Part shown: positions 27,036 through 34,993 of the stretch, piece by piece
Layout of the letters: each line of letters starts with the position of its first letter
Position numbering within the stretch: the stretch's first letter is position 1
Assembly: GCA_023957385.1 (NCBI GenBank)
Contig: JAMLGZ010000001.1
Span: 1,474,923 to 1,538,922 of the forward strand
Direction of reading: 5' to 3'
DNA length: 64,000 nt
Origin: Brumimicrobium sp.
GTDB taxonomy: Bacteria; Bacteroidota; Bacteroidia; Flavobacteriales_D; Crocinitomicaceae
The notes under the pieces: model-generated
Seen by the model: the letters and a program-made list of their open reading frames with translations, nothing else
Databases searched by the model: none
Told to the model about the DNA's origin: nothing
Made by a program: the position numbers and the translations under genes

Positions 27036-27929
27036 ATGAAAAATCTTATGAAAACCTTCACAATCGTATTGCTTCTTCTTTTTTCATTCCAAGCAAAGAG
27101 TCAATGTCATGTTGTAGTTACAGATAGCTTAACTCCTAATTATGATTTTATGTTATGGGCAGACAGTATCCAAGGTACAGCTCCTTTCACTTTTAATTGG
27201 ACGGTAACTGATGGAAATTTCAATCCAATCCCATTTTCATTTTTGAATAACGATCACGACACTATTGTTATTGATAATCAAGTGCTTGTAAATTCTTATG
27301 GATGCATATTTTTTGGTTTATGTATGACTGATGCAGCATCATGTAATACTTGCTTTGATTCTGACACAATAATCCAAGGCTTGAATCTTATATGTTTTTC
27401 TGATTTTGATGCATACCTTGTTCAAGAGAACCAAATTAGTATCGAGTTAATACAAAATGATATTCCTCCCTTTTTGATTAATTTGCAAATGATAGAGTGG
27501 TATGATGGCGATGGAACTTTTCAGGCATCTCCTTATTTGGGAGGACCGACAGTAATTACATATACTCCTGGATCAAGTAATTCAACAGATGAATTTTCGG
27601 TATGTGTTAGAACATTACTTAAAAATGGGATGTGTATATCTTGTAAAGTAGTTAAATATACCGATGGAACATCTGGAATTACTGAGAATGAGAACAATTT
27701 AGTTCATCTTTATCCAAATCCTACGGAAGGTCAGTTTACTATCTCTTCAACAAGAGAGTTAAAAGAAATTTATGTCCTGTCAATGACTGGAGAAATTGTA
27801 CAGACAGTATCTGTAGCTAATGAGAAAGAATTCTCTTTAGATATTAGTAATCTCCCTGCTGGAGCCTATTTTGGAGAAATATTGACTTTAGATAATAATC
27901 GTTTTAGAAAACTTATCATTAAGAAATAA
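27036..27929 (+). CDS. Secreted protein with T9SS type A sorting domain
   Basis: 297 residues; the ATG at 27048 (MKTFTIVLLLLFSFQAKSQ) is an equally good start four codons on. After the signal peptide (to about 23) the mature protein (24-220) is Cys-containing and resembles no enzyme I know. The end is a T9SS type A sorting domain: VHLYPNPTEGQFTI (about 224-237), then LDISNLPAGAYFGEILT and KLIIKK. Such proteins cross the outer membrane by the type IX system and are anchored or released after trimming. A terminator follows. Confidence 0.85.
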   Translation: MKNLMKTFTIVLLLLFSFQAKSQCHVVVTDSLTPNYDFMLWADSIQGTAPFTFNWTVTDGNFNPIPFSFLNNDHDTIVIDNQVLVNSYGCIFFGLCMTDAASCNTCFDSDTIIQGLNLICFSDFDAYLVQENQISIELIQNDIPPFLINLQMIEWYDGDGTFQASPYLGGPTVITYTPGSSNSTDEFSVCVRTLLKNGMCISCKVVKYTDGTSGITENENNLVHLYPNPTEGQFTISSTRELKEIYVLSMTGEIVQTVSVANEKEFSLDISNLPAGAYFGEILTLDNNRFRKLIIKK

Positions 27930-27946
27930 CAGTTTGATATTTATAT

Positions 27947-27977
27947 AAAATTCCAGTCGAAAGGCTGGAATTTTTTG
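27947..27977 (+). terminator. Intrinsic terminator after the T9SS cargo gene
   Basis: A perfect 10-bp stem (AAAATTCCAG at 27947-27956 with CTGGAATTTT at 27965-27974, 8-nt loop) and a T tract. Confidence 0.9.
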
Positions 27978-28093
27978 TTTTAGGTAAATAAGTAAAATTT
28001 ATTGATGTTTTTTTAAGTATTTCTAAACAAAACCCTTTAACTACTGTTATTTTATATATTTTTAAACCCACAAAATAAGAAGACAGAGAACAC

Positions 28094-29227
28094 ATGAAGA
28101 TAGGAATTGTATTATATCCAACGTATGGTGGTAGTGGAGTAGTGGCAACAGAATTGGGGAAGGCTCTTGCGGAGAAAGGACATCAAATTCACTTCATAAC
28201 TTATTCAGAACCTGTCCGATTAGGTACTTTTCGAGAAAACATATTCTATCACGAAGTTACAGTTAGTAATTATCCACTCTTTGAATACCAACCTTATGAA
28301 GTAGTTCTTACGAGCAAGATGGTGGATGTTGTAAAACATGAAAAATTAGATTTATTGCATGTCCATTATGCAATTCCACATGCTTCTGCTGCTTATATGG
28401 CACAGCAAATATTAAAAAGTGAAGGAATTGATATTCCATTTATTACTACTCTTCATGGTACAGATATCACTTTGGTAGGAAAAGATAAATCTTTTGAACC
28501 TGTTATTTCGTTTTGTTTAGACCATTCTAATGCTGTAACTGCTGTTTCTGAAAGTTTAAAATCGGATACATATAAACATTTTAAAACAAAGACGAATATT
28601 GAGGTAATACCTAATTTTATACATCTTGCCAGAGAGTATAGTGCTGAAGAAACAGTTGAAAGAAGACGTAAATATGCAAAAGATGATGAGCGAATTATTT
28701 GTCATGTATCTAATTTCCGAAAAGTTAAGAGGGTAGAAGATGTGGTACGCATATTTTGCAAAATAAACGAAAAAATTCCCTCCCGTTTACTGTTGGTGGG
28801 AGATGGACCTGAAAGATATAATATAGAATTGTTGTGTAGGGAGTTAGGAGCATGTGATCGCGTATTAATGCTGGGAAAGATCCGAGATACACCAAAACTA
28901 TTGAGTATAGGAGATTTATTTTTACTACCATCATTAACAGAAAGTTTCGGATTGGCTGCTTTAGAGGCTATGGCAGTTGGTGTTCCTGTAATATCTACTA
29001 ATTCAGGAGGACTCCCTGAGGTAAATATGCATGGCTATTCTGGATTTATGTCTGAAGTTGGAGATATCGAAGATATGGCTAAAAATGGCATCATGATATT
29101 AGAAGATATAGCAACACTTCAGAGATTTAAATTTCAAGCAAGAGAACATGCAAATAAATTTAGTTTAGAAGCAATTCTTCCTAGATATGAGGCATTATAT
29201 GAAAATGTTTTAAATAAGAAGAATTAA
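28094..29227 (+). CDS. bshA: N-acetyl-alpha-D-glucosaminyl L-malate synthase BshA
   Basis: 377 residues, a GT4 glycosyltransferase (GT-B fold). KIGIVLYPTYGGSGVVATELGKAL at the N-terminus (given in outline), LHVHYAIPHA and LHGTDITLVG in the acceptor half, and the C-terminal E-x7-E region in PSLTESFGLAALEAMAVGVPVI are diagnostic of BshA. It joins GlcNAc from UDP-GlcNAc to malate, the first step of bacillithiol. bshB and bshC are not in the window. Its 3' end overlaps the converging cyclase gene by 4 nt. Confidence 0.92.
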   Translation: MKIGIVLYPTYGGSGVVATELGKALAEKGHQIHFITYSEPVRLGTFRENIFYHEVTVSNYPLFEYQPYEVVLTSKMVDVVKHEKLDLLHVHYAIPHASAAYMAQQILKSEGIDIPFITTLHGTDITLVGKDKSFEPVISFCLDHSNAVTAVSESLKSDTYKHFKTKTNIEVIPNFIHLAREYSAEETVERRRKYAKDDERIICHVSNFRKVKRVEDVVRIFCKINEKIPSRLLLVGDGPERYNIELLCRELGACDRVLMLGKIRDTPKLLSIGDLFLLPSLTESFGLAALEAMAVGVPVISTNSGGLPEVNMHGYSGFMSEVGDIEDMAKNGIMILEDIATLQRFKFQAREHANKFSLEAILPRYEALYENVLNKKN

Positions 29228-30927
29228 CAAAGTTCATCACCTTCATTCAGTAAACTTCTTAGTTCTTCCAGTTCTTGAATACGCATCCATTTACTTTTAT
29301 TACGGATATTCATTTCTGTTTGAGTATAATATTTATGAACGTCACGTAGATAATTAATTTGAAAATCTAACCATTCATAATCTGTCATTACTTTACCAAA
29401 ATTTTCCAATTCTCTTCGCAAAGCTTTTGCAATTGTGTGATAATCTGCTCTTCCTAGATAATCATGATCAGCATCACACATAATCATTTCCAGTAAAGTG
29501 TTTGGAGTTACTCCTGTTTTTGTGGCATGGATAATATCACAAACAATTTTGATTTGGCGTTCACTATATCCAAATTTAGGTAATTCAGCTTGCGCGAATT
29601 TAATTCCAAAATCTTCATTGTCTTCGTATTGCATAATAAAACCAGAGTCATGGAAAAGAATGGCTGTTCTCAATAAAATCATGTCGATTTCCGAAACCCC
29701 TTCAAGAGTTGCTATTCGAATAGCTGCTCTTTCTACTTTTAATGTATGATTTACAGAATGATACTCCAATTCATAAGGGAGCATAGATTTTAGTTTATTG
29801 ACCATAAATCGTTTAAGTGATCCAAAATCCATTGGCATTAAATCACATAAAAGGCGTAATTCTCTATTGGGGTAATTTCCCTCATTAAACAAAGAAAATT
29901 CAGTTTTAAGTTGGTTTACTTCATATAAATCGATTTCTCCCCCATTTTTAATTTCTACTTTTCCTCTATAGGTAATGTCGAAATAAGGAGCAATATCATC
30001 AGCAATATCTTCTGTAATTGTTATGCTATTTATATTTGAGTTTTGTTCAGCACGAGCAGCAATATTTACGGTATCTCCCCAAACATCAAAACTCATTTTT
30101 TTGGTTCCAATGATTCCTGCAACTAATTGGCCCGAGTGCATTCCGATTCGTATATCCCATCCTTGCTCTCCTAAAGCTTTGGCTATATTATTTTGGTCCA
30201 CAATGAAATTCCGTATCTCTATGGCAGTTAATGTGGCACGTACTGCTGGTAAAGAATTGCTTTCTGTTACACCCGCCAGAATCATATAGGCATCTCCCAT
30301 GGTTTTTATCTTCTCCAGCTCATATCTATCAATAATTTCATCAAATCGATTGAAATAATATTCTAGTTTATGTAATAATTCTATTGGTTCTAAATCTCGA
30401 GACGCACTAGTGAATGAAACAAAGTCTGTAAATAAAACAACACCTTCCTCAACCTTCCGAGGAGAAAACTTGCCTGTGGTGTCTAAGTCGGCCAGTACAG
30501 TCTCGGGGAATATATTTCCTAATAGTTGATTGATACGAAGGTTTTTAAAATAAATACTTTTGAATATCTCAATCTTTGCTTTTACAATATTTTCATTAAA
30601 AGGTATCAGAATGAAATCTACAGCACCTTCTTTAAACCCTCGCACAAGACCTTTCCCGTCCATGTAGTTTTGGGTCATAATAATCTTAAACGAATTTTTA
30701 GCTCGCTCATTATTATTAAGGTCTTGCAATAATTCAAAACTATCGATGCCGGGATTATCAATGTTAATTAGAATAATGCCAATATTTAATTTTTCAATCA
30801 ACGATAAAGCAACAGATTTATCACTACTAAAAATAAGATTGTTACCACTGCCTAATAAGATAGATTCTAGCTGAGCAGCATTGTTTAGATCTTTCTCGAT
30901 GATTAATATATTGACAAATCTTTCCAA
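29224..30927 (-). CDS. Pseudo-receiver / class III adenylate cyclase / HD domain protein
   Basis: 567 residues in three parts. Residues 4-120 fold like a response-regulator receiver, but the phospho-acceptor Asp is Asn (N55 in LINIDNPG) and the conserved Lys is Ile (I108 in LIPF), so phosphorylation is unlikely. The cyclase domain (about 155-340) keeps both metal Asp residues (D168, D212), the adenine-specifying K208 and D281, and N288/R292, so it should make cAMP. Residues about 385-560 hold an HD domain (H390, H426-D427, H467, D485), a metal phosphohydrolase signature. One protein may thus both make and break a nucleotide. No membrane helix is seen. Confidence 0.85.
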   Translation of the reverse strand: MERFVNILIIEKDLNNAAQLESILLGSGNNLIFSSDKSVALSLIEKLNIGIILINIDNPGIDSFELLQDLNNNERAKNSFKIIMTQNYMDGKGLVRGFKEGAVDFILIPFNENIVKAKIEIFKSIYFKNLRINQLLGNIFPETVLADLDTTGKFSPRKVEEGVVLFTDFVSFTSASRDLEPIELLHKLEYYFNRFDEIIDRYELEKIKTMGDAYMILAGVTESNSLPAVRATLTAIEIRNFIVDQNNIAKALGEQGWDIRIGMHSGQLVAGIIGTKKMSFDVWGDTVNIAARAEQNSNINSITITEDIADDIAPYFDITYRGKVEIKNGGEIDLYEVNQLKTEFSLFNEGNYPNRELRLLCDLMPMDFGSLKRFMVNKLKSMLPYELEYHSVNHTLKVERAAIRIATLEGVSEIDMILLRTAILFHDSGFIMQYEDNEDFGIKFAQAELPKFGYSERQIKIVCDIIHATKTGVTPNTLLEMIMCDADHDYLGRADYHTIAKALRRELENFGKVMTDYEWLDFQINYLRDVHKYYTQTEMNIRNKSKWMRIQELEELRSLLNEGDELC

Positions 30928-31024
30928 TGTTTTTTGTAAATTAAACGCTATTGTTTATGTATGGGTAGCTTTAATATTTTTAATAAAAACGGAAAAATAT
31001 AAATCTTTCGTGTGATTTGAAATA

Positions 31025-31057
31025 AAAAAGGAGATAAAATGTAAATATCTCCTTTTT
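31025..31057. terminator. Symmetrical hairpin between the IS and the cyclase gene
   Basis: A perfect 12-bp stem (31025-31036 with 31046-31057, 9-nt loop) has A and T tracts on both sides, so it could stop transcription from either direction; on the minus strand it would stop IS read-through toward the cyclase gene. Confidence 0.65.
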
Positions 31058-31076
31058 ATTCTAAATGCACAAGGGG
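31058..31076. repeat. Single copy of the GTGCATTTA-type end repeat
   Basis: On the minus strand this contains TTGTGCATTTAGAATAAAA (reaching into the hairpin arm), identical over 19 bp to the right end of the element at 17541-17859. It abuts the preceding hairpin and lies about 60 bp outside the IS. The 307 nt between the cyclase and transposase stop/start hold this, the hairpin and the IS end, with no gene. Confidence 0.5.
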
Positions 31077-31125
31077 AGTATTATAGTATTGTTTTAATAA
31101 ATATATAAAATCTTATAAAAGAATA

Positions 31126-31134
31126 AAGGATAGA
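31126..31134. repeat. Target-site duplication, left copy
   Basis: AAGGATAGA, identical to 32570-32578, flanks the IS copy. Confidence 0.75.
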
Positions 31135-32569
31135 CACATTCATCCGAAAGTTTTTTAAAATTTGATACAAAACATCCTGTATCGTCCTATTTGTAATAGT
31201 CAATAATCATAATGTGAGAAAAAAAGTCAAACAGTTAAAACATTTGGAGTTGTACCGTTGTCCACAAATCATCTTCTGGAGGAGGTTTCTCTGCTTTTTG
31301 GACAATCGGTCGGATAGTATTTATAACATAATCTAAGGAAAGATAGAATGGCAGACAAATTCTTATTTTTTCTACAAAGTTTGAAAAAGCCGTTTTCCCT
31401 GACACCCCAACTCTTCGTAAAAGTTCAAGTAGTAAATAGGTAATTAATGCAATAAATATTTGTGATTTTACTGCATTTTCAGAAGTTCCTATAAAAGTTT
31501 TGACATTGAGATTTTGTTTTAAAAGCTTGAAGAAAGTTTCTATATCCCAACGCCTTCTGTATAGTTCTGCAATTGTTGAAGCTTTCCAAGAAAGATTATT
31601 AGTTATAATTTCTATCGTTGTATTTTTCTCTTCATGGTAGGCTACAACCTTTCTGAATTTCATTTGATTTATCCCAACTTCTTTTGCTTTTTGTCCTGTC
31701 AAATAAATAATCTCGTCTATTAAAATATGTTGATCCTCATTTTCTGGAAGATCTAATTCTTCAGCTACTTCATAAACAGTGTTTTCTTTTATTCTTGTAA
31801 CAAAAACATTTTGGGACAACACCCTAGCTTTAATGATGTTAAAATCCCAATATCCTTTATCTTCAACAATAATCGTATCCTTTGGGAAAACAATTTCTTC
31901 AAATCCTTTTCTGTCATGAATAGATGCATTAGTGATATTCACAAGGTTAGGCATCATCATCGCCTCATCCCATTGCGTATGGATTTTAATTCCTCCTTTT
32001 GCTGTCCGAAACTTTGCCCAATCAAAAAGCCCTAGACACACGCTAACTGTACTGCTATCACGAAGAAGAATAGTTTGATTTTTAACTTCTTCTACTACTT
32101 TTCGATGAGTATGTCTTTTCAATAAATTACCGTAGTAGCTTAACAAACTCATATACAGACTCTCAAAGACTTTGTGGCTACGTTTTTTATTCCCATCACT
32201 CATCGTTGATTTTGCAGGACTTTGTTTTAAGTCTAAGTCCCGAATAAAGGTTTTCGACACACCAATACCAACAGAAATATCCTCTAAAGTACTACATCGA
32301 GACAGCTGTCCGAACAAATTTGCAACAAGTTGGTCATAAGTCTTGTATTTATGGCATCCCTTGTCAGAATTATGCTGTTGAATAACTCTTGCTAATAAAT
32401 GTTGAGGAATTAAGTCAATAATTTGACGAATTACAGGCTTATTGTTATTTTTGTTCCTACGAAACAGTCCCATTTCATTTGAATTTTGTCGTGATTTTCA
32501 AATTTAAGAAGACTGTTTCGGTTTTTTAATTTTTAATATGATTTTCTGAAAAAGTTTCGGATAGTTATG
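31135..32569 (-). mobile_element. IS4-family insertion sequence, complete
   Basis: 1,435 bp with imperfect inverted ends of about 22 bp. The left end reads CACATTCATCCGAAAGTTTT and the right end on the other strand CATAACTATCCGAAACTTTT, sharing ATCCGAAA and TTTT. It is flanked by the 9-bp duplication AAGGATAGA and carries one intact transposase gene. Position: between the cyclase gene and rho, transcribed away from rho. Confidence 0.85.
31235..32473 (-). CDS. IS4-family transposase (DUF4372 N-terminus, DDE domain)
   Basis: 412 residues. N-terminal DUF4372-like domain (about 5-80, YKTYDQLVANLFGQLSRCSTLEDI). The RNase H-like catalytic core has D139 (LLRDSSTVSV), D205 (VEDKGYWD) and E312; Y305, R308, E312 and K319 make the YREK signature of the IS4 family (Y-2-R-3-E-6-K). 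It appears intact and so may be active. The ends of the element lie 100 nt beyond each side of the gene. Confidence 0.93.
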   Translation of the reverse strand: MGLFRRNKNNNKPVIRQIIDLIPQHLLARVIQQHNSDKGCHKYKTYDQLVANLFGQLSRCSTLEDISVGIGVSKTFIRDLDLKQSPAKSTMSDGNKKRSHKVFESLYMSLLSYYGNLLKRHTHRKVVEEVKNQTILLRDSSTVSVCLGLFDWAKFRTAKGGIKIHTQWDEAMMMPNLVNITNASIHDRKGFEEIVFPKDTIIVEDKGYWDFNIIKARVLSQNVFVTRIKENTVYEVAEELDLPENEDQHILIDEIIYLTGQKAKEVGINQMKFRKVVAYHEEKNTTIEIITNNLSWKASTIAELYRRRWDIETFFKLLKQNLNVKTFIGTSENAVKSQIFIALITYLLLELLRRVGVSGKTAFSNFVEKIRICLPFYLSLDYVINTIRPIVQKAEKPPPEDDLWTTVQLQMF

Positions 32570-32578
32570 AAGGATAGA
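32570..32578. repeat. Target-site duplication, right copy
   Basis: AAGGATAGA, identical to 31126-31134. Confidence 0.75.
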
Positions 32579-32594
32579 TTTTTTTAATAAAATC

Positions 32595-32662
32595 GTGTGA
32601 TTAAATAAAAAAGATTTGTAATATTGTGCCGTCGTGCTTCTACGACATTTTCACAATCACAC
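32595..32662 (+). promoter_or_regulatory. Structured leader upstream of rho
   Basis: GTGTGATT (32595-32602) pairs with AATCACAC (32655-32662) and encloses a smaller hairpin (GTCGT at 32631-32635 with ACGAC at 32642-32646); T-rich DNA follows. TAATATTG at 32619-32626 is one mismatch from a -7 box. Rho genes in other bacteria are autoregulated through the leader, so this is a plausible control site, but the pairing is modest. Confidence 0.35.
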
Positions 32663-32707
32663 TTTTTGAGTAAAGATTAAATTTCTGATAAATATTATTT
32701 CACATAG

Positions 32708-34408
32708 ATGGATAAAAAGGAACTAGCGGGAAAAAAACTTTCCGAATTACGCGTAATTGCAACAGCGATTGGCATTGAAAAAGTTGACTCTTATAAGAAA
32801 AATGAATTAGTTGATATGATTTTCGGAGGAGAAACGACCTCTGATTCTAAAGAGGATACTAAGCAAGATAAAGCATCTACTCCAATTGAAGATACACCAA
32901 TTGAAAGAACACAACAGCATGACTTAGGTGATAAGAAACAAAATCATAATCGCAAAAGATTTGATAAATCTAAAAAAGGAGAAGGTAAATCATTTTCGAA
33001 GCCAAAAGAAAAGTTAGATAATGATTTATTTACAGAAACCTCTTTTGATATGGATGAGGATGAATCTGTTGGATATATATCGGAAATAAATGAAGTTGAA
33101 GCATCATCTAGTGAACAAGGTGAAGTAGCTCCGGCAGAATCTCCTATTGGATTTATTAAGGTAAATAAATCTCAAGGGGGAAATGAGACGGATACATCTG
33201 CAGAACCTAAAACTAGTATTGATGGAAATCTAGATAAAGATTCAGGAGGAGACAAACCTATACATAAACCGAGAGAAATGCGTTATGACCTATCTGGAAT
33301 TGTAGCAGCAGAAGGAGTCTTGGAAGTGATGCCAGATGGATTTGGATTTTTAAGATCTTCGGATTATAACTATTTAAGTTCACCTGATGACGTATATGTA
33401 AGTCACAGTCAGATTAAATTATTTGGATTAAAGACGGGTGATACAGTATATGGTACTATACGTCCCCCAAGAGAAGGTGAGAAGTACTTTCCATTAGTTA
33501 AGGTTGACTCAATCAATGGTAGAGAACCTTCTTTTATACGGGATAGAGTTCCATTCCAATATTTAACACCGCTATTCCCTGATGAGAAATTTAAATTAAC
33601 AGGACATAGTAAAGAAACGATGTCAACTCGAATCATGGATTTATTTGCGCCAATCGGGAAAGGACAACGTGGTATGATTGTAGCCCAGCCAAAAACAGGT
33701 AAAACAATGTTGTTGAAGGATGTGGCAAATGCAATAGCAGCGAATCATCCGGAAGTTTATTTGATTATCCTATTAATCGATGAGCGTCCTGAAGAGGTTA
33801 CTGATATGGCACGAAGCGTAAGTGCAGAAGTAGTAGCATCTACATTTGATGAGCCAGCAGATCAGCATGTGCGTGTAGCAAACATGGTGTTAGAAAAAGC
33901 AAAACGATTAGTTGAATGTGGTCATGATGTATGTATTCTATTAGATTCAATCACTCGTTTAGCACGTGCTTATAATACAGTTGCTCCAGCTTCCGGAAAA
34001 GTACTTTCGGGAGGTGTTGATGCAAATGCTTTACAAAAGCCAAAACGCTTCTTTGGTGCTGCCCGTAAAATTGAAAATGGAGGTTCTCTTTCTATTCTAG
34101 CAACGGCTCTTACGGAGACAGGTTCTAAGATGGATGAGGTAATCTTTGAGGAATTTAAAGGAACAGGTAACATGGAGTTACAACTAGATCGTAAGATTGC
34201 AAATAGACGAATTTACCCTGCGATAGATATTTTAACTTCAGGTACAAGACGTGAAGATTTATTAATGGATAAAGATGTTTTACAACGTGTTTGGTTAATT
34301 CGTAAGCACATTGCAGATATGAATCCAGTTGAAGCAATGGAATTTATGAAAGAACACATGAAAGGAACAAAATCAAATGATGAGTTCTTATTCTCAATGA
34401 ATGGATAA
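32708..34408 (+). CDS. rho: Transcription termination factor Rho, with a long disordered insert
   Basis: 566 residues against about 420 in E. coli. The Rho_N helix domain is at 1-40, then a polar, charged insert of about 150 residues (41-190), then the OB-fold RNA-binding domain ([13 protein letters not shown] at about 210-222) and the RecA-like motor: P-loop AQPKTGKT at 326-333, [28 protein letters not shown] and the Q-loop region. The protein threads along RNA and releases RNA polymerase. The insert is typical of Bacteroidota. The IS ends 130 nt upstream of the ATG. Confidence 0.96.
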   Translation: MDKKELAGKKLSELRVIATAIGIEKVDSYKKNELVDMIFGGETTSDSKEDTKQDKASTPIEDTPIERTQQHDLGDKKQNHNRKRFDKSKKGEGKSFSKPKEKLDNDLFTETSFDMDEDESVGYISEINEVEASSSEQGEVAPAESPIGFIKVNKSQGGNETDTSAEPKTSIDGNLDKDSGGDKPIHKPREMRYDLSGIVAAEGVLEVMPDGFGFLRSSDYNYLSSPDDVYVSHSQIKLFGLKTGDTVYGTIRPPREGEKYFPLVKVDSINGREPSFIRDRVPFQYLTPLFPDEKFKLTGHSKETMSTRIMDLFAPIGKGQRGMIVAQPKTGKTMLLKDVANAIAANHPEVYLIILLIDERPEEVTDMARSVSAEVVASTFDEPADQHVRVANMVLEKAKRLVECGHDVCILLDSITRLARAYNTVAPASGKVLSGGVDANALQKPKRFFGAARKIENGGSLSILATALTETGSKMDEVIFEEFKGTGNMELQLDRKIANRRIYPAIDILTSGTRREDLLMDKDVLQRVWLIRKHIADMNPVEAMEFMKEHMKGTKSNDEFLFSMNG

Positions 34409-34992
34409 TGCTTCGGCCAACAATTAAAATAGCCTTTGCCTTTGCGTTTGGATGGATAATCCTAAAGATGTTGTTTTATTCTCTCCATCTCTTTATGGAT
34501 GATATTGTAGTTCCGGGAATGATTAACAACCTATTCTTGTTATTATCTATTAGTCTTGGTCTTTATTACACAAAAAAACAAGAAGGGTATGGAGTAGCTT
34601 CTGCTTTTACAGACTTAAAAAGAGGTATTACTTCTGGTATGATATATACTTTGATTGTAGCAGTATTTATTTTAATATACTACAGTTATATCTATCCAGA
34701 ATTTACTGAAAATAGAATAGAACAACGAATGGATTTATTTTATTCGGAAATGGAGAGACCTTCTTATGTTGACTCATTACGTTCGCAAAATGCAGCATTT
34801 GAAATCATGACAAAGGAAGAGATTATTAGTAAAATAAAAGCGGATAATGTGAGTAACTTGTCTCCCAAAAATTCATTCGTTTTCACTCTTCTTGGGATGA
34901 TGATTTTGTCTGCTACGTATGCAATCTTTATCACATTGATATATCAACGTATTCTTTTTCGAGATTCTTATTCTGAAAAAAAAGGTAACTAA
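34408..34992 (+). CDS. DUF4199 domain-containing membrane protein
   Basis: 194 residues with four predicted membrane helices (about 6-30, 35-52, 72-96, 150-178) and a hydrophilic loop between the third and fourth. The arrangement, with the EIMTKEEIISKI loop, matches DUF4199, common in Bacteroidota and without known function. The start ATG overlaps the rho stop (TAATG), so the two are co-translated. It converges on the next gene, 1 nt away. Confidence 0.78.
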   Translation: MLRPTIKIAFAFAFGWIILKMLFYSLHLFMDDIVVPGMINNLFLLLSISLGLYYTKKQEGYGVASAFTDLKRGITSGMIYTLIVAVFILIYYSYIYPEFTENRIEQRMDLFYSEMERPSYVDSLRSQNAAFEIMTKEEIISKIKADNVSNLSPKNSFVFTLLGMMILSATYAIFITLIYQRILFRDSYSEKKGN

Positions 34993-34993
34993 T

